Source: Actinomycetota bacterium
Lineage (GTDB): Bacteria > Actinomycetota > Actinomycetes > Nanopelagicales > Nanopelagicaceae
DNA length: 25,267 nucleotides
Assembly: GCA_947380835.1 (NCBI GenBank)
Contig: CANCSL010000016.1
Location: 1 to 25,267 of the forward strand
Direction: 5' to 3'
The notes under the pieces were generated by a model. That model had not been told where the DNA came from. It ran no database searches and worked only from the letters and a program-made list of their open reading frames with translations. Shown one piece after another: positions 15,717-23,293 of the stretch (positions within the stretch are counted from its first letter, which is position 1; each line of letters begins with the position of its first letter). A program made the translations under genes and the position numbers.

Positions 15717-16694
15717 ATGGCTATGACTTCATCGGTTAAAGATGAATTAAGTCGGCTTTCTATCACCAAGCCTTGCTGTCGGAAATCAGAAGTTTCTTCG
15801 TTATTGCGTTTTGCTGGCGGGCTACACATCGCTGCTGGAAAGATCGTTATCGAAGTTGAACTCGATACCGCCCAAACTGCGCGTCGACTTCGTAAAGATA
15901 TCTCCGAAGTTTTTGGGCACGATTCTGAACTTGCAGTGCTTTCACCCTCTGGTTTGCGCAAGGGAAGCCGTTATGTTGTTCGCGTTATTTCTGACGGCGA
16001 CGCCCTTGCTCGCCAGACAGGTCTGATCGATTCCAATAATCGCCCAATACGTGGTCTCCCGCCACAAGTTGTCTCAGCCGGCATCTGCGATGCCGAAGCC
16101 GCATGGCGTGGCGCCTTTCTTGCACATGGCTCACTTACTGAGCCTGGCCGATCCTCCGCTCTGGAGATTACTTGCCCTGGTCCGGAAGCAGCCCTGGCGC
16201 TGGTCGGAGCCGCTCGCCGATTGGGAATCACCGCCAAAGCCCGCGAAGTTCGTAGCGTTGATCGAGTAGTCATTCGCGATGGGGATGCAATAGGAGCTCT
16301 TCTTACCCGCTTGGGAGCGCACGAAAGCGTGCTCGCCTGGGAGGAACGTCGAATGCGCCGTGAAGTGCGCGCCACGGCCAACCGACTTGCCAATTTTGAT
16401 GATGCCAACTTGCGACGTTCCGCTCGCGCTGCCGTAGCCGCTTCAGCCCGCGTGCAACGCGCATTAGAAATACTGGGGGCCGAGATTCCCGACCACCTGA
16501 AAGAGGCCGGAGAACTTCGAATAAATCATGGGCAAGCCAGCCTGGAAGAACTCGGATCTCTAGCCACCCCACCCATGACCAAGGATGCAATTGCTGGTCG
16601 AATCCGCCGACTCCTAGCCATGGCCGATAAGCGCGCTCATGATCTTGGAATTCCTGATACAGAGGCCGGATTAAGCCCAGATTTACTGAATTAA
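15717..16694 (+). CDS. whiA: Sporulation/cell-division regulator WhiA
   Basis: A 325-residue WhiA, a DNA-binding protein with a degenerate LAGLIDADG homing-endonuclease fold and a C-terminal helix-turn-helix domain. In Streptomyces it activates sporulation septation genes together with WhiB; in non-sporulating bacteria it affects division and chromosome segregation. The N-terminal SVKDELSRLSITKPCCRKSE, the LRFAGGLHI segment, the central RVQRALEIL and the C-terminal LEELGSLATPPMTKDAIAGR and RRLLAMADKRA are all characteristic. The ATG at 15717 has a perfect AGGAGG seven bases upstream, the best ribosome binding site in this window. A 38-base gap after yvcK leaves room for an internal promoter, but I see only a weak TAATTT (15686-15691). 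It appears to be the last gene of the coaE operon. Confidence 0.97.
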   Translation: MAMTSSVKDELSRLSITKPCCRKSEVSSLLRFAGGLHIAAGKIVIEVELDTAQTARRLRKDISEVFGHDSELAVLSPSGLRKGSRYVVRVISDGDALARQTGLIDSNNRPIRGLPPQVVSAGICDAEAAWRGAFLAHGSLTEPGRSSALEITCPGPEAALALVGAARRLGITAKAREVRSVDRVVIRDGDAIGALLTRLGAHESVLAWEERRMRREVRATANRLANFDDANLRRSARAAVAASARVQRALEILGAEIPDHLKEAGELRINHGQASLEELGSLATPPMTKDAIAGRIRRLLAMADKRAHDLGIPDTEAGLSPDLLN

Positions 16695-16748
16695 CCCGTC
16701 TTTCACCTCACATTTGCCCGATTTCTCCTCCTGCCAGACCTCGGCTGA

Positions 16749-16754
16749 TAGGCT
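16749..16754 (+). promoter_or_regulatory. Possible -10 of the gap operon
   Basis: TAGGCT at 16749-16754 is identical to the coaE -10 hexamer. If used, transcription would begin near 16761 and give gap a leader of about 120 bases containing two hairpins. No matching -35 box is visible. TAAACT at 16826-16831 is an alternative, and TTGACC (16842-16847)-N17-TATGAA (16865-16870) another. Confidence 0.3.
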
Positions 16755-16833
16755 TAATACCGTCACAATGACGTGTATCTAGAGGTATCGACGCTCAAAC
16801 AAGCTGAGCATTTCGTTGATATTTTTAAACTAT

Positions 16834-16865
16834 TGCCCTCTTTGACCCCCCATAGGGCACTTTTT
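16834..16865 (+). terminator. Terminator-like hairpin between whiA and gap
   Basis: TGCCCT (16834-16839) pairs with AGGGCA (16854-16859) across a 14-base loop, and TTTTT follows at 16861-16865. It is suitably placed to end the whiA operon transcript. It lies only seven bases before the gap ribosome binding site, so it could instead act as an attenuator in the gap leader. A smaller hairpin, GCTCA (16793-16797) with TGAGC (16805-16809), lies upstream. The rest of this 188-base gap shows nothing I recognise. Confidence 0.5.
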
Positions 16866-16882
16866 ATGAAGCGAGGATTACC

Positions 16883-17884
16883 GTGGTTCGTGTTGGAATT
16901 AATGGATTTGGAAGAATTGGCCGTAACTTTTTCCGCGCAGTATTGACCTCTGGCGCCGATATCGAGATTGTTGGAATTAACGATCTGACGGACAACGCCA
17001 CTTTGGCGCACTTGCTCAAGTACGACTCCATCTTGGGTCGCCTGGGCTTGCCTGTAACTCACACTGAAGATTCAATCACCGTTGGAGATAAGACCATTCG
17101 CGTCTTCGCCGAGCGTGACCCTGCCGCCCTTCCTTGGGCTGAGGTTAAAGCCGATATCGTTTTGGAATCTACCGGACATTTCACCAAGGCTGCCGATGCC
17201 AAGAAGCACATTGCCGCTGGCGCCAAGAAGGTCATCATCTCCGCACCAGCAACCGATGAAGATGTCACCATCGTCATGGGCGTTAACCATGAGAAGTACG
17301 ACCCAGCAAACCATCACATCATTTCCAATGCATCATGTACCACCAACTGCTTGGCGCCAATGGCCAAGGTTCTCAATGATGAGTTCGGAATCGTTCGTGG
17401 CTTGATGACAACCATTCATGCATATACAAACGATCAGGTCATCTTGGATTTCCCACACAAGGATTTGCGTCGTTCACGTGCCGCGGCTCTTTCCATCATT
17501 CCTACATCAACTGGTGCCGCAAAGGCAATCAGTTTGGTATTGCCAGAACTCAAGGGCAAGCTCGATGGATACGCATTGCGCGTTCCAGTCCCAACAGGTT
17601 CTGCAACTGACCTCACCGTCGAACTTGGACGCGAAGTCACCGTTGCCGAAATTAACGCAGCAATTAAAAAGGCTTCTGAAGGTTCCCTCAAGGGTTACCT
17701 CAGCTATACCGAAGACCCAATTGTCTCTGCTGACATTGTTACTGATCCCAGTTCATGCATCTTCGATTCTGGGCTAACTAAAGTCATCGGTACCACAGCC
17801 AAGGTTGTTGGTTGGTATGACAACGAGTGGGGTTATTCCAATCGCCTCGTCGACCTCATTGGTCTTGTAGGTACATCGCTCTAA
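16883..17884 (+). CDS. gap: Glyceraldehyde-3-phosphate dehydrogenase, type I
   Basis: A 333-residue glycolytic GAPDH that oxidises glyceraldehyde 3-phosphate to 1,3-bisphosphoglycerate. The N-terminal Rossmann motif is GINGFGRIGR (5-14), and Asp34 in GINDLTD marks NAD+ rather than NADP+ preference. The catalytic site SNASCTTNC has Cys152 as nucleophile, with His179 (TIHAYTNDQ) as the base. LRRSRAAAL and IPTSTGAAKA complete the phosphate-binding region; the C-terminal WYDNEWGYSNR is intact. The GTG start at 16883 has GAGG (16873-16876) six bases upstream. The stop TAA overlaps the pgk ATG by one base (TAATG), so gap and pgk are translationally coupled. It heads the gap-pgk-tpiA cluster. Confidence 0.98.
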   Translation: MVRVGINGFGRIGRNFFRAVLTSGADIEIVGINDLTDNATLAHLLKYDSILGRLGLPVTHTEDSITVGDKTIRVFAERDPAALPWAEVKADIVLESTGHFTKAADAKKHIAAGAKKVIISAPATDEDVTIVMGVNHEKYDPANHHIISNASCTTNCLAPMAKVLNDEFGIVRGLMTTIHAYTNDQVILDFPHKDLRRSRAAALSIIPTSTGAAKAISLVLPELKGKLDGYALRVPVPTGSATDLTVELGREVTVAEINAAIKKASEGSLKGYLSYTEDPIVSADIVTDPSSCIFDSGLTKVIGTTAKVVGWYDNEWGYSNRLVDLIGLVGTSL

Positions 17885-19077
17885 TGAACATTCCTACCCT
17901 CGAATCTATCGATGTTCGTGGGAAGCGAGTTCTGCTTCGTTGTGACCTTAATGTTCCGTTGAAAGACGGAACCATTACTGATGATGGTCGCATCAAAGCC
18001 TCGCTGCCCACGATTAAGTACCTAGTTGAATCCGGCGCCTCTGTGGTCATTACTGCACACTTGGGCCGCCCCAAAGGAGAACGTAAACCCGAGCTTTCAT
18101 TAGCTCCAGTTGCGCTTCGCTTGGAAGAACTCCTGGGTAGGAAAGTTTTATTTTCTCAAAATATTGTAGGAAGTGAGGTCTCCGCCGCAGCTGCTGGTTT
18201 GCAGGCGGGGGAGATCTTGCTACTCGAGAATATTCGTTACGAGGCCGCTGAAACTAGCAAAGATGAAGCAGAACGCTTGGTTCTTGCTCAAACGCTTGCC
18301 AGTTATGCAGATATTTTTATCAGCGATGGCTTCGGCGCGGTGCATCGCAAACACGCATCTGTATATGACGTCGCCAAATTACTTCCTCACGCAGCTGGCT
18401 ATTTGGTTGCGGCCGAAGTCGAAGTTTTGAAGAAGTTAACTGACAATCCCGAACGTCCATATGGTGTCGTTCTTGGCGGGGCTAAAGTTTCCGACAAGAT
18501 CGGAGTCATCTCCAATCTCTTGGACAAGGTAAATACTCTGGCCATTGGCGGGGGCATGCTCTTTACCTTTCTTGCCGCGCAAGGGAAAGAGATCGGAACT
18601 TCTCTTGTTGAGACCGACTCCATTCCCACTGTCATTGAATTACTTGAACGAGCCCGAACGCTAGGCGTTGAAATTCTTTTGCCCACCGATATTGTGGTTG
18701 CACCCGCTTTTGCTGCCGATGCCACCCCCACTGTAGTTTCGGCGGACTCAATTCCTGCTGATCAAATGGGTTTAGATATCGGACCTCAGACTTCTGCGGC
18801 ATTTGCTGCGGCAATTAAGTCTTGTAAAACCGTTTTCTGGAATGGCCCTATGGGAGTCTTCGAATTTCCAGCGTTTGCTGCCGGAACCCAAGTTGTCGCA
18901 CAAGCACTTACTGAAGTTTCTGGAATCTCGGTTGTCGGCGGTGGCGATTCTGCTGCTGCTGTTCGTAAATTGGGCTTCGCTGATTCACAGTTCGGCTACA
19001 TCTCAACTGGCGGCGGCGCGTCACTTGAGTATCTCGAAGGAAAAGAACTACCTGGACTCTCCGCATTACAAAACTAA
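17884..19077 (+). CDS. pgk: Phosphoglycerate kinase
   Basis: A 397-residue monomeric two-domain kinase that transfers phosphate from 1,3-bisphosphoglycerate to ADP, giving ATP. N-terminal substrate-binding residues are in RVLLRCDLNVPL (about 14-25); then TAHLGRPKG, VLLGGAKVSDKIGV and MLFTFLAAQG; the C-terminal nucleotide-binding part has FWNGPMGVFE, VVGGGDSAAAV and the helix-capping STGGGASLEYLEGKELPG. The ATG at 17884 overlaps the gap stop (TAATG) and gives the expected N-terminus (NIPTLESIDVRGKRV). A GTG 57 bases upstream is in frame but would add 19 unrelated residues encoded inside gap. It lies 27 bases before tpiA. Confidence 0.98.
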   Translation: MNIPTLESIDVRGKRVLLRCDLNVPLKDGTITDDGRIKASLPTIKYLVESGASVVITAHLGRPKGERKPELSLAPVALRLEELLGRKVLFSQNIVGSEVSAAAAGLQAGEILLLENIRYEAAETSKDEAERLVLAQTLASYADIFISDGFGAVHRKHASVYDVAKLLPHAAGYLVAAEVEVLKKLTDNPERPYGVVLGGAKVSDKIGVISNLLDKVNTLAIGGGMLFTFLAAQGKEIGTSLVETDSIPTVIELLERARTLGVEILLPTDIVVAPAFAADATPTVVSADSIPADQMGLDIGPQTSAAFAAAIKSCKTVFWNGPMGVFEFPAFAAGTQVVAQALTEVSGISVVGGGDSAAAVRKLGFADSQFGYISTGGGASLEYLEGKELPGLSALQN

Positions 19078-19104
19078 TCTCAATGATTTCTGAAGGAGCA
19101 CTAA

Positions 19105-19878
19105 ATGCGTAAGCCGTTAATCGCTGGAAACTGGAAGATGAACCTCAACCACCTCGAGGCTATTGCGGTTACCCAGAAACTTTCATATTCGTTAGATGAC
19201 AAGGATTACGACGCGGTAGATGTTGTTGTTATTCCGCCATTCACAGATATTCGCTCTGTCCAGACCCTGATTGATGGCGATCGCTTGCGTTTGCTTTATG
19301 GCGCTCAGGATCTTTCGCCAGAGGTATCTGGCGCATTTACCGGCGATATTGCCGGATCAATGTTGGCCAAGCTTGGTTGCAGTTTTGTGGTCATTGGTCA
19401 CTCTGAACGTCGGGCAATTCATGGTGAAGGCGATGATCTTGTTAACCGCAAGATCAAGGCAGCTTTGGCAAATGACATCACACCGATCTTCTGTATTGGC
19501 GAGGAGCTGGCGATTCGCGAAGCCGGAACCCACGTAGAGCATGTGCTCAGCCAAGTTCGCAACGGTCTCAAGGGTTTTCATAAGCCAGAATTGAAGAAGA
19601 TCGTCTTCGCTTACGAGCCAGTTTGGGCCATCGGAACCGGGAAGACTGCCACCCCGGAGGATGCCCAAGAAGTATGCGCAGCCATCCGTGGCGAGATTGC
19701 CAAGATCGGTGGCGAAGAGATCGCTGCCGGCGCCCGAATCCTCTATGGCGGCTCTGTGAAGTCGGCAAATGCGCCTGAAATCATGAAGCAGCCTGATGTT
19801 GATGGAGCTTTGGTCGGTGGCGCCTCTCTCGACCCCGAGGAGTTTGCCCGGATCGTGAAGTTCCATACCGCCCTCTAG
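19105..19878 (+). CDS. tpiA: Triose-phosphate isomerase
   Basis: A 257-residue TIM-barrel enzyme interconverting dihydroxyacetone phosphate and glyceraldehyde 3-phosphate. The N-terminal AGNWKMN holds the substrate-binding Asn9 and Lys11; the electrophilic His99 is in VIGHSERR; the catalytic base Glu171 is in AYEPVWAIGTGKTAT, which also contains the mobile loop 6; ILYGGSVKSAN and GALVGGASL bind phosphate. All catalytic residues are present and the length is typical. The ATG at 19105 has AAGGAG six bases upstream. It is the third glycolytic gene in the cluster and is followed after 88 bases by secG. Confidence 0.98.
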   Translation: MRKPLIAGNWKMNLNHLEAIAVTQKLSYSLDDKDYDAVDVVVIPPFTDIRSVQTLIDGDRLRLLYGAQDLSPEVSGAFTGDIAGSMLAKLGCSFVVIGHSERRAIHGEGDDLVNRKIKAALANDITPIFCIGEELAIREAGTHVEHVLSQVRNGLKGFHKPELKKIVFAYEPVWAIGTGKTATPEDAQEVCAAIRGEIAKIGGEEIAAGARILYGGSVKSANAPEIMKQPDVDGALVGGASLDPEEFARIVKFHTAL

Positions 19879-19893
19879 GGCGCTCAAGGCGTG

Positions 19894-19923
19894 TATCCTT
19901 CAGCCCTAGCCGCTAATACGGCT
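19894..19923 (+). promoter_or_regulatory. tpiA-secG gap: possible -10 and short hairpin
   Basis: The 88-base gap holds a possible -10, TATCCT (19894-19899), preceded directly by TG. It is followed by a small hairpin, AGCCG (19908-19912) with CGGCT (19919-19923) and a 6-base loop. No T run follows the hairpin, so it is a poor terminator. A CCCTCTAGGG palindrome spans the tpiA stop (19871-19880). secG and rbpA may have their own promoter here. Confidence 0.3.
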
Positions 19924-19966
19924 GATTTGTACCTTTTCGCATAACCGTTGGTTTGGAGAAAAATAA

Positions 19967-20197
19967 GTGGTCTTAGCACTATCAATTCTGTTGGTTATTA
20001 CCAGCGTCCTGATGATCATGCTCGTGCTCCTGCACAAGGGCAAAGGCAGCGGACTCTCCGATCTTTTCGGCGGCGGCGTCTCATCCACCTACGGGGGATC
20101 TTCGGTTGTCGAGCGTAACTTGGACAGAATCACGATTGTCGTAGGCGGACTCTGGTTCTCGGGAGTAATTGCCCTGAGTTTGGTGTTAAAGAAGTAG
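19967..20197 (+). CDS. secG: Preprotein translocase subunit SecG
   Basis: A 76-residue membrane protein of the SecYEG translocon, assisting SecA-driven export. It shows two hydrophobic segments (about residues 2-21 and 53-73) linked by a glycine/serine-rich loop with LLHKGKGSGLSDLFGGG and SSTYGGSSVVERNLDR, a textbook SecG pattern. The length is usual for Actinobacteria. The GTG at 19967 has GGAG (19955-19958) eight bases upstream. Its position after tpiA is conserved in Actinobacteria; the ppc gene found between tpiA and secG in some relatives (for example corynebacteria) is absent. Confidence 0.95.
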   Translation: MVLALSILLVITSVLMIMLVLLHKGKGSGLSDLFGGGVSSTYGGSSVVERNLDRITIVVGGLWFSGVIALSLVLKK

Positions 20198-20232
20198 TTC
20201 GGCTCGCCAGGTTTTCATTAAAGCTGTTTAAT
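20185..20232. promoter_or_regulatory. rbpA upstream region: inverted repeat
   Basis: ATTAAA-GCTG-TTTAAT (20217-20232) is a perfect inverted repeat just before the GGGAG ribosome binding site of rbpA. Slightly upstream, the end of secG carries GGGAGT (20161-20166)-N18-GTT (20185-20187), one base off the SigR-type pattern GGGAAT-N18-GTT. Both are suggestive only. Confidence 0.25.
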
Positions 20233-20248
20233 CAAGGGAGTTAAGACG

Positions 20249-20584
20249 ATGGGTAGTGCAATCCGCGGAAGTCGCGTCGGCGCAGGTCCAATGGGCGAAG
20301 CCGAGCGTGGCGAGGCAATCCCACGTTTTCGAGTTTCATATTGGTGCGCAAACGGTCATGAGACCCGCCCCTCATTTGCTGAGGATGGCACCGTCCAGAT
20401 TCCCGAGGAGTGGGACTGCCCACGCTGCGGTTTTCCGGCTGGCTTAAATAAAGAGAACCCACCTATGCCGTTAAAGAACGAGCCGTACAAGACTCACCTG
20501 GCATATGTAAAAGAACGTCGCACCGAAGCCGAAGCTGAGAAAATTCTTGCTGATGCTTTAGCCCGTTTGCGCGGAGAAGACTAA
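20249..20584 (+). CDS. rbpA: RNA polymerase-binding protein RbpA
   Basis: A 111-residue actinobacterial transcription factor that binds RNA polymerase and the group I/II sigma factor and stabilises the open promoter complex. The N-terminal tail (about 1-26) is followed by a zinc-binding core with ligands Cys33, His37, Cys57 and Cys60 (YWCANGHETRPSF; EEWDCPRCGFPAG), all conserved. A basic linker near 72-80 leads to the sigma-interacting helix region (HLAYVKERRTEAEAEKIL and after). The ATG at 20249 has GGGAG eight bases upstream. It follows secG by 51 bases and is probably cotranscribed with it, though a separate promoter is possible. Its stop lies only five bases from the stop of the convergent pgi. 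Confidence 0.97.
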   Translation: MGSAIRGSRVGAGPMGEAERGEAIPRFRVSYWCANGHETRPSFAEDGTVQIPEEWDCPRCGFPAGLNKENPPMPLKNEPYKTHLAYVKERRTEAEAEKILADALARLRGED

Positions 20585-20589
20585 ATCTA

Positions 20590-22143
20590 CTAAAGCGCCG
20601 ATAGCGCCTTTAATAATTCAGCAATTCCGAGTTCGCGATCCTTCAAGTGCACTCTCACCAATGGGAAAGCGCGACTGCTCAGTGCTGCGCCATCTCCTAA
20701 CGCTTGGGCCATGAGCAAGGTGTGAAATCCAAAATTCTTATTGGGGATTGGCAGATCTTTTTCACTCTCACCTGTTATTTGCAAGAAAGCGCCATTGTGT
20801 TGGCCGCCTTTATGAAATTGTCCAGTTGAATGCAAAAAGCGAGGACCCCAACCGAAAGTTGTTCCACGATCGGTCTTGCTGGCAATGATCGCGCGAGTCT
20901 TGAGAATCTCGTCGTCGATTCCTCGCGCCAGATAAGCCATGATCGCCACGTAGTGTGTTGGTGAAATAAAGAACTTCTGCAATCCGGCCAGTAGTGACTC
21001 AGCAGGTTCATCTGCGTACAAAGCGAGAACTTCGTTTTCAAACGCAGGCTGAGGTTGAATAACCTGGCCATCACTCCAACTAGACAAGATCTCGCCAGTG
21101 CGTTCCTTGGCTTCAGTTACGTTTGGTTGATTAAAGGGATCGATGGCTAATGCTCGGCTGAGGAGTGCGGTCACCCACTCCCACAAAATGAAATGCTCGC
21201 CCAGAGACCCGGTCACAACAAGATCTGCTTGAGCACCGGCTGAGAATCCAACTGTGAGCGCCTTGCCCGCAACGGGGGAGTCTGAACTTTCAATGACAAT
21301 GGGAAGTCGACCAGTTTGATTCTTGCCGGTGGATTCAGCTACCAGTTGTTCAATCCAGTCCGAAATTCCAGGAACGTTGGAACCGTCATCGAAAAAGGCG
21401 ACGGACTGATCGGTCTGCGAGAAAAGCAGATCCGCCAAAACAATTGCAACAGAATTTTGCTCGGCGAAAGTCGCAGCCGCAGCAGCCGCATCATCAAGGA
21501 GCAACGAAACATCTACACCAAGAAGAGCCGCCGGAACCAAGCCAAAAGCGCTCAATGCGCTGTAGCGCCCGCCGACCTTGGGGTCTGCGTTGATGGTTCG
21601 TAGCCCACTTGCGCGGGCGGATTGATCGAGCGGCGAACCCGGATCGGTAACAATGACAATGTGGTCTTCAGGTTTAAGACCAGCGCTGATCAGGAGTTCT
21701 GTAAAAAGAGCTTTTTGGGAAGCGGTCTCGATGGTGCTGCCTGATTTAGAACTAACGACGATCACACTGTTTTTCAAGTCTGGTGGAATCGCTGCACGAA
21801 TCTGGGCTGGGTCAGTCGAGTCTAGGACCGAGAGCTTCTTCCCAAAGGTTTTCCCAATAACTTCCGGCGCAAGTGAAGATCCACCCATTCCACAGAGAAT
21901 CACGTTCGAGAGATTGTTGGATCTTGCCCACGCGGAAAGTGCATCTAGCTCTGGGAGTAAATCGCGAGATGACAAAGGTAGATCTACCCAGTTCAACCGC
22001 ACCGCAGCTTCCGCTGCTGCCTCAACGCCCCAGAGGTTGGGATCTTTCTTTTGGATTTTGGCTGCACTTTCTAGCAAATCGCGGGCGCGATCAGAATCAG
22101 GGTTGAATGCGGTTAACGCCGCACCGGATAAAGAAATACTCAA
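20590..22143 (-). CDS. pgi: Glucose-6-phosphate isomerase
   Basis: A 517-residue phosphoglucose isomerase that interconverts glucose 6-phosphate and fructose 6-phosphate. The first SIS domain shows LCGMGGSSLAPEV and VVSSKSGSTIET; the family signature is VGGRYSALSAFG; near the C-terminus are GWGPRFLHSTGQFHKGGQHNG (probable catalytic His/Lys region) and FGFHTLLMAQALGD. It resembles the divergent PGI type found next to or fused with transaldolase more than the classic E. coli form. The start is TTG at 22143, which overlaps the tal stop (TTGA); AAAGG lies seven bases before it, and I see no close in-frame ATG. Last gene of tkt-tal-pgi; its stop is 5 bases from that of rbpA. Confidence 0.95.
   Translation of the reverse strand: MSISLSGAALTAFNPDSDRARDLLESAAKIQKKDPNLWGVEAAAEAAVRLNWVDLPLSSRDLLPELDALSAWARSNNLSNVILCGMGGSSLAPEVIGKTFGKKLSVLDSTDPAQIRAAIPPDLKNSVIVVSSKSGSTIETASQKALFTELLISAGLKPEDHIVIVTDPGSPLDQSARASGLRTINADPKVGGRYSALSAFGLVPAALLGVDVSLLLDDAAAAAATFAEQNSVAIVLADLLFSQTDQSVAFFDDGSNVPGISDWIEQLVAESTGKNQTGRLPIVIESSDSPVAGKALTVGFSAGAQADLVVTGSLGEHFILWEWVTALLSRALAIDPFNQPNVTEAKERTGEILSSWSDGQVIQPQPAFENEVLALYADEPAESLLAGLQKFFISPTHYVAIMAYLARGIDDEILKTRAIIASKTDRGTTFGWGPRFLHSTGQFHKGGQHNGAFLQITGESEKDLPIPNKNFGFHTLLMAQALGDGAALSSRAFPLVRVHLKDRELGIAELLKALSAL
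20592..20611. terminator. Possible bidirectional terminator at rbpA/pgi 3' ends
   Basis: AAAGCGC (20592-20598) pairs with GCGC-C-TTT (20604-20611) around CGATA, a 7-bp stem with one bulged C. It is bounded by A-rich and T-rich sequence on its two sides. It overlaps the last pgi codons. Being near-symmetrical, it could end transcription from both rbpA and pgi, but it is weak. Confidence 0.35.
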
Positions 22144-23258
22144 TTGCTTGCCTTTCCTCGTGTAACAGCGCCCTCAAGATTTGAGAGGAGTTCCTGCCAT
22201 GCCTTAGCGAATTTAGCGACGCCATCGTCTTCCAAATCCTTAACTATCTTTACCAAATCGATTCCTGCAGCAGCAAGTGAAATCAAATTTGATTTGGCTT
22301 CTGCAAAATGTGGTGTAATCGAATCGCCAGTGATCTCTCCATGGAGCCTCACTTCATTGAGCGTTGCTTCGGGCATAGTGTTGACACAATGCGGGGCAAC
22401 CAAGTCAATGACATATCGTGTCGAGTCGTAAGCCTTATCTTTCACGCCTGTTGAAGCCCAGAGTGGCCGTTGGGCGTTAGCGTCGCGAGCAGCCAATTTT
22501 GCCCAGCGAGGTGAGGCGTTAACTTCTAGAAAAGCTTCGTAGGCCAATCGAGCATTGGCAATGGCTGCTTTTCCGCGAAGAAGTGACCCAGGATGGGATA
22601 GATCGAGTTGGCGATCAATTTCAGTATCAATTCGGCTGATAAAGAACGATGCCACCGAATTAATCTCCGAAAGAGGCAGATTCTGGTGTACTCGACGTTC
22701 CAGACCGGAGAGATAAGAATCAATAACCATTCGGTAGCGATCTACCGAAAAAATCAAAGTTACATTGACGCTAATTCCTTCAGCGGTCAGTTCTTCGATC
22801 GCGGGTAGTCCTTCAACTGTTGCGGGAACTTTGATAAGCAAATTAGGTCGACCAACAATGTTCCATAATTCTTTTCCACGGGCCACTGTAGCTGCCGTGT
22901 CGTAGGCAAGTTCAGGGTCGACTTCGATGCTGACGCGACCATCTTGCCCTTGAGTTTTGGTAAAAGTTTCCATGAAGAGATCGCAAGCGTGACGGACATC
23001 GTCGGTCGTCAGCTGAGTAACAATCTCTTGGATAGATGCTCCGCGCTCGGCCATAGCCGTGATGTCAGTTTGGTATTTATCTGAATTAGCTATGGCTGCT
23101 GAAAAAATACTGGGGTTAGTAGTGACGCCCACCACGTGAGAAGTTGAAATCAATTCCGCGAGTGATCCACTCTCTAGTCGGTCGCGGGAGAGATCGTCCA
23201 ACCAGATAGAAACGCCTGCATTCGATAGCGCTGCCAGTGACTCTTGCGAATGATCCAA
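22140..23258 (-). CDS. tal: Transaldolase
   Basis: A 372-residue transaldolase of the longer type, which moves a dihydroxyacetone unit between sedoheptulose 7-phosphate and glyceraldehyde 3-phosphate in the non-oxidative pentose phosphate pathway. Landmarks: VSIWLDDLSRDRL and VVGVTTNPSIF (residues 16-52), SIEVDPELAYDT, and the Schiff-base Lys143 in NLLIKVPATVEG. The following GISVNVTLIFSVDRY and ASFFISRIDTE are standard barrel strands. The start is TTG at 23258, strongly supported by AAGGAG six bases upstream; an in-frame stop lies at 23276-23274 and no ATG or GTG falls between. The TGA stop overlaps the TTG of pgi by four bases. It follows tkt after 35 bases. Confidence 0.97.
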   Translation of the reverse strand: MDHSQESLAALSNAGVSIWLDDLSRDRLESGSLAELISTSHVVGVTTNPSIFSAAIANSDKYQTDITAMAERGASIQEIVTQLTTDDVRHACDLFMETFTKTQGQDGRVSIEVDPELAYDTAATVARGKELWNIVGRPNLLIKVPATVEGLPAIEELTAEGISVNVTLIFSVDRYRMVIDSYLSGLERRVHQNLPLSEINSVASFFISRIDTEIDRQLDLSHPGSLLRGKAAIANARLAYEAFLEVNASPRWAKLAARDANAQRPLWASTGVKDKAYDSTRYVIDLVAPHCVNTMPEATLNEVRLHGEITGDSITPHFAEAKSNLISLAAAGIDLVKIVKDLEDDGVAKFAKAWQELLSNLEGAVTRGKASN

Positions 23259-23293
23259 CGTGTTCTCCTTGAGCTAGTGTGATGTACGACGGA

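Noticed and set aside
16695..16882. tRNA or known small RNA in the whiA-gap gap
   Set aside because: No cloverleaf, no CCA end and no recognised RNA family pattern; only two simple hairpins are visible.
16866..16946. 26-residue leader peptide (ATG 16866, stop 16944-16946) overlapping the gap start
   Set aside because: It has no ribosome binding site of its own, mostly overlaps gap coding sequence, and has no codon run typical of an attenuator peptide.
17827..17883. Upstream GTG start for pgk, adding 19 residues
   Set aside because: The extra residues are encoded within gap and do not resemble Pgk; the ATG at 17884 gives the conserved N-terminus and a TAATG overlap.
22140..22160. Programmed -1 frameshift making a Tal-Pgi fusion
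   Set aside because: The overlap is in the -1 frame, but I see no slippery heptamer before the tal stop, and pgi has its own AAAGG ribosome binding site.
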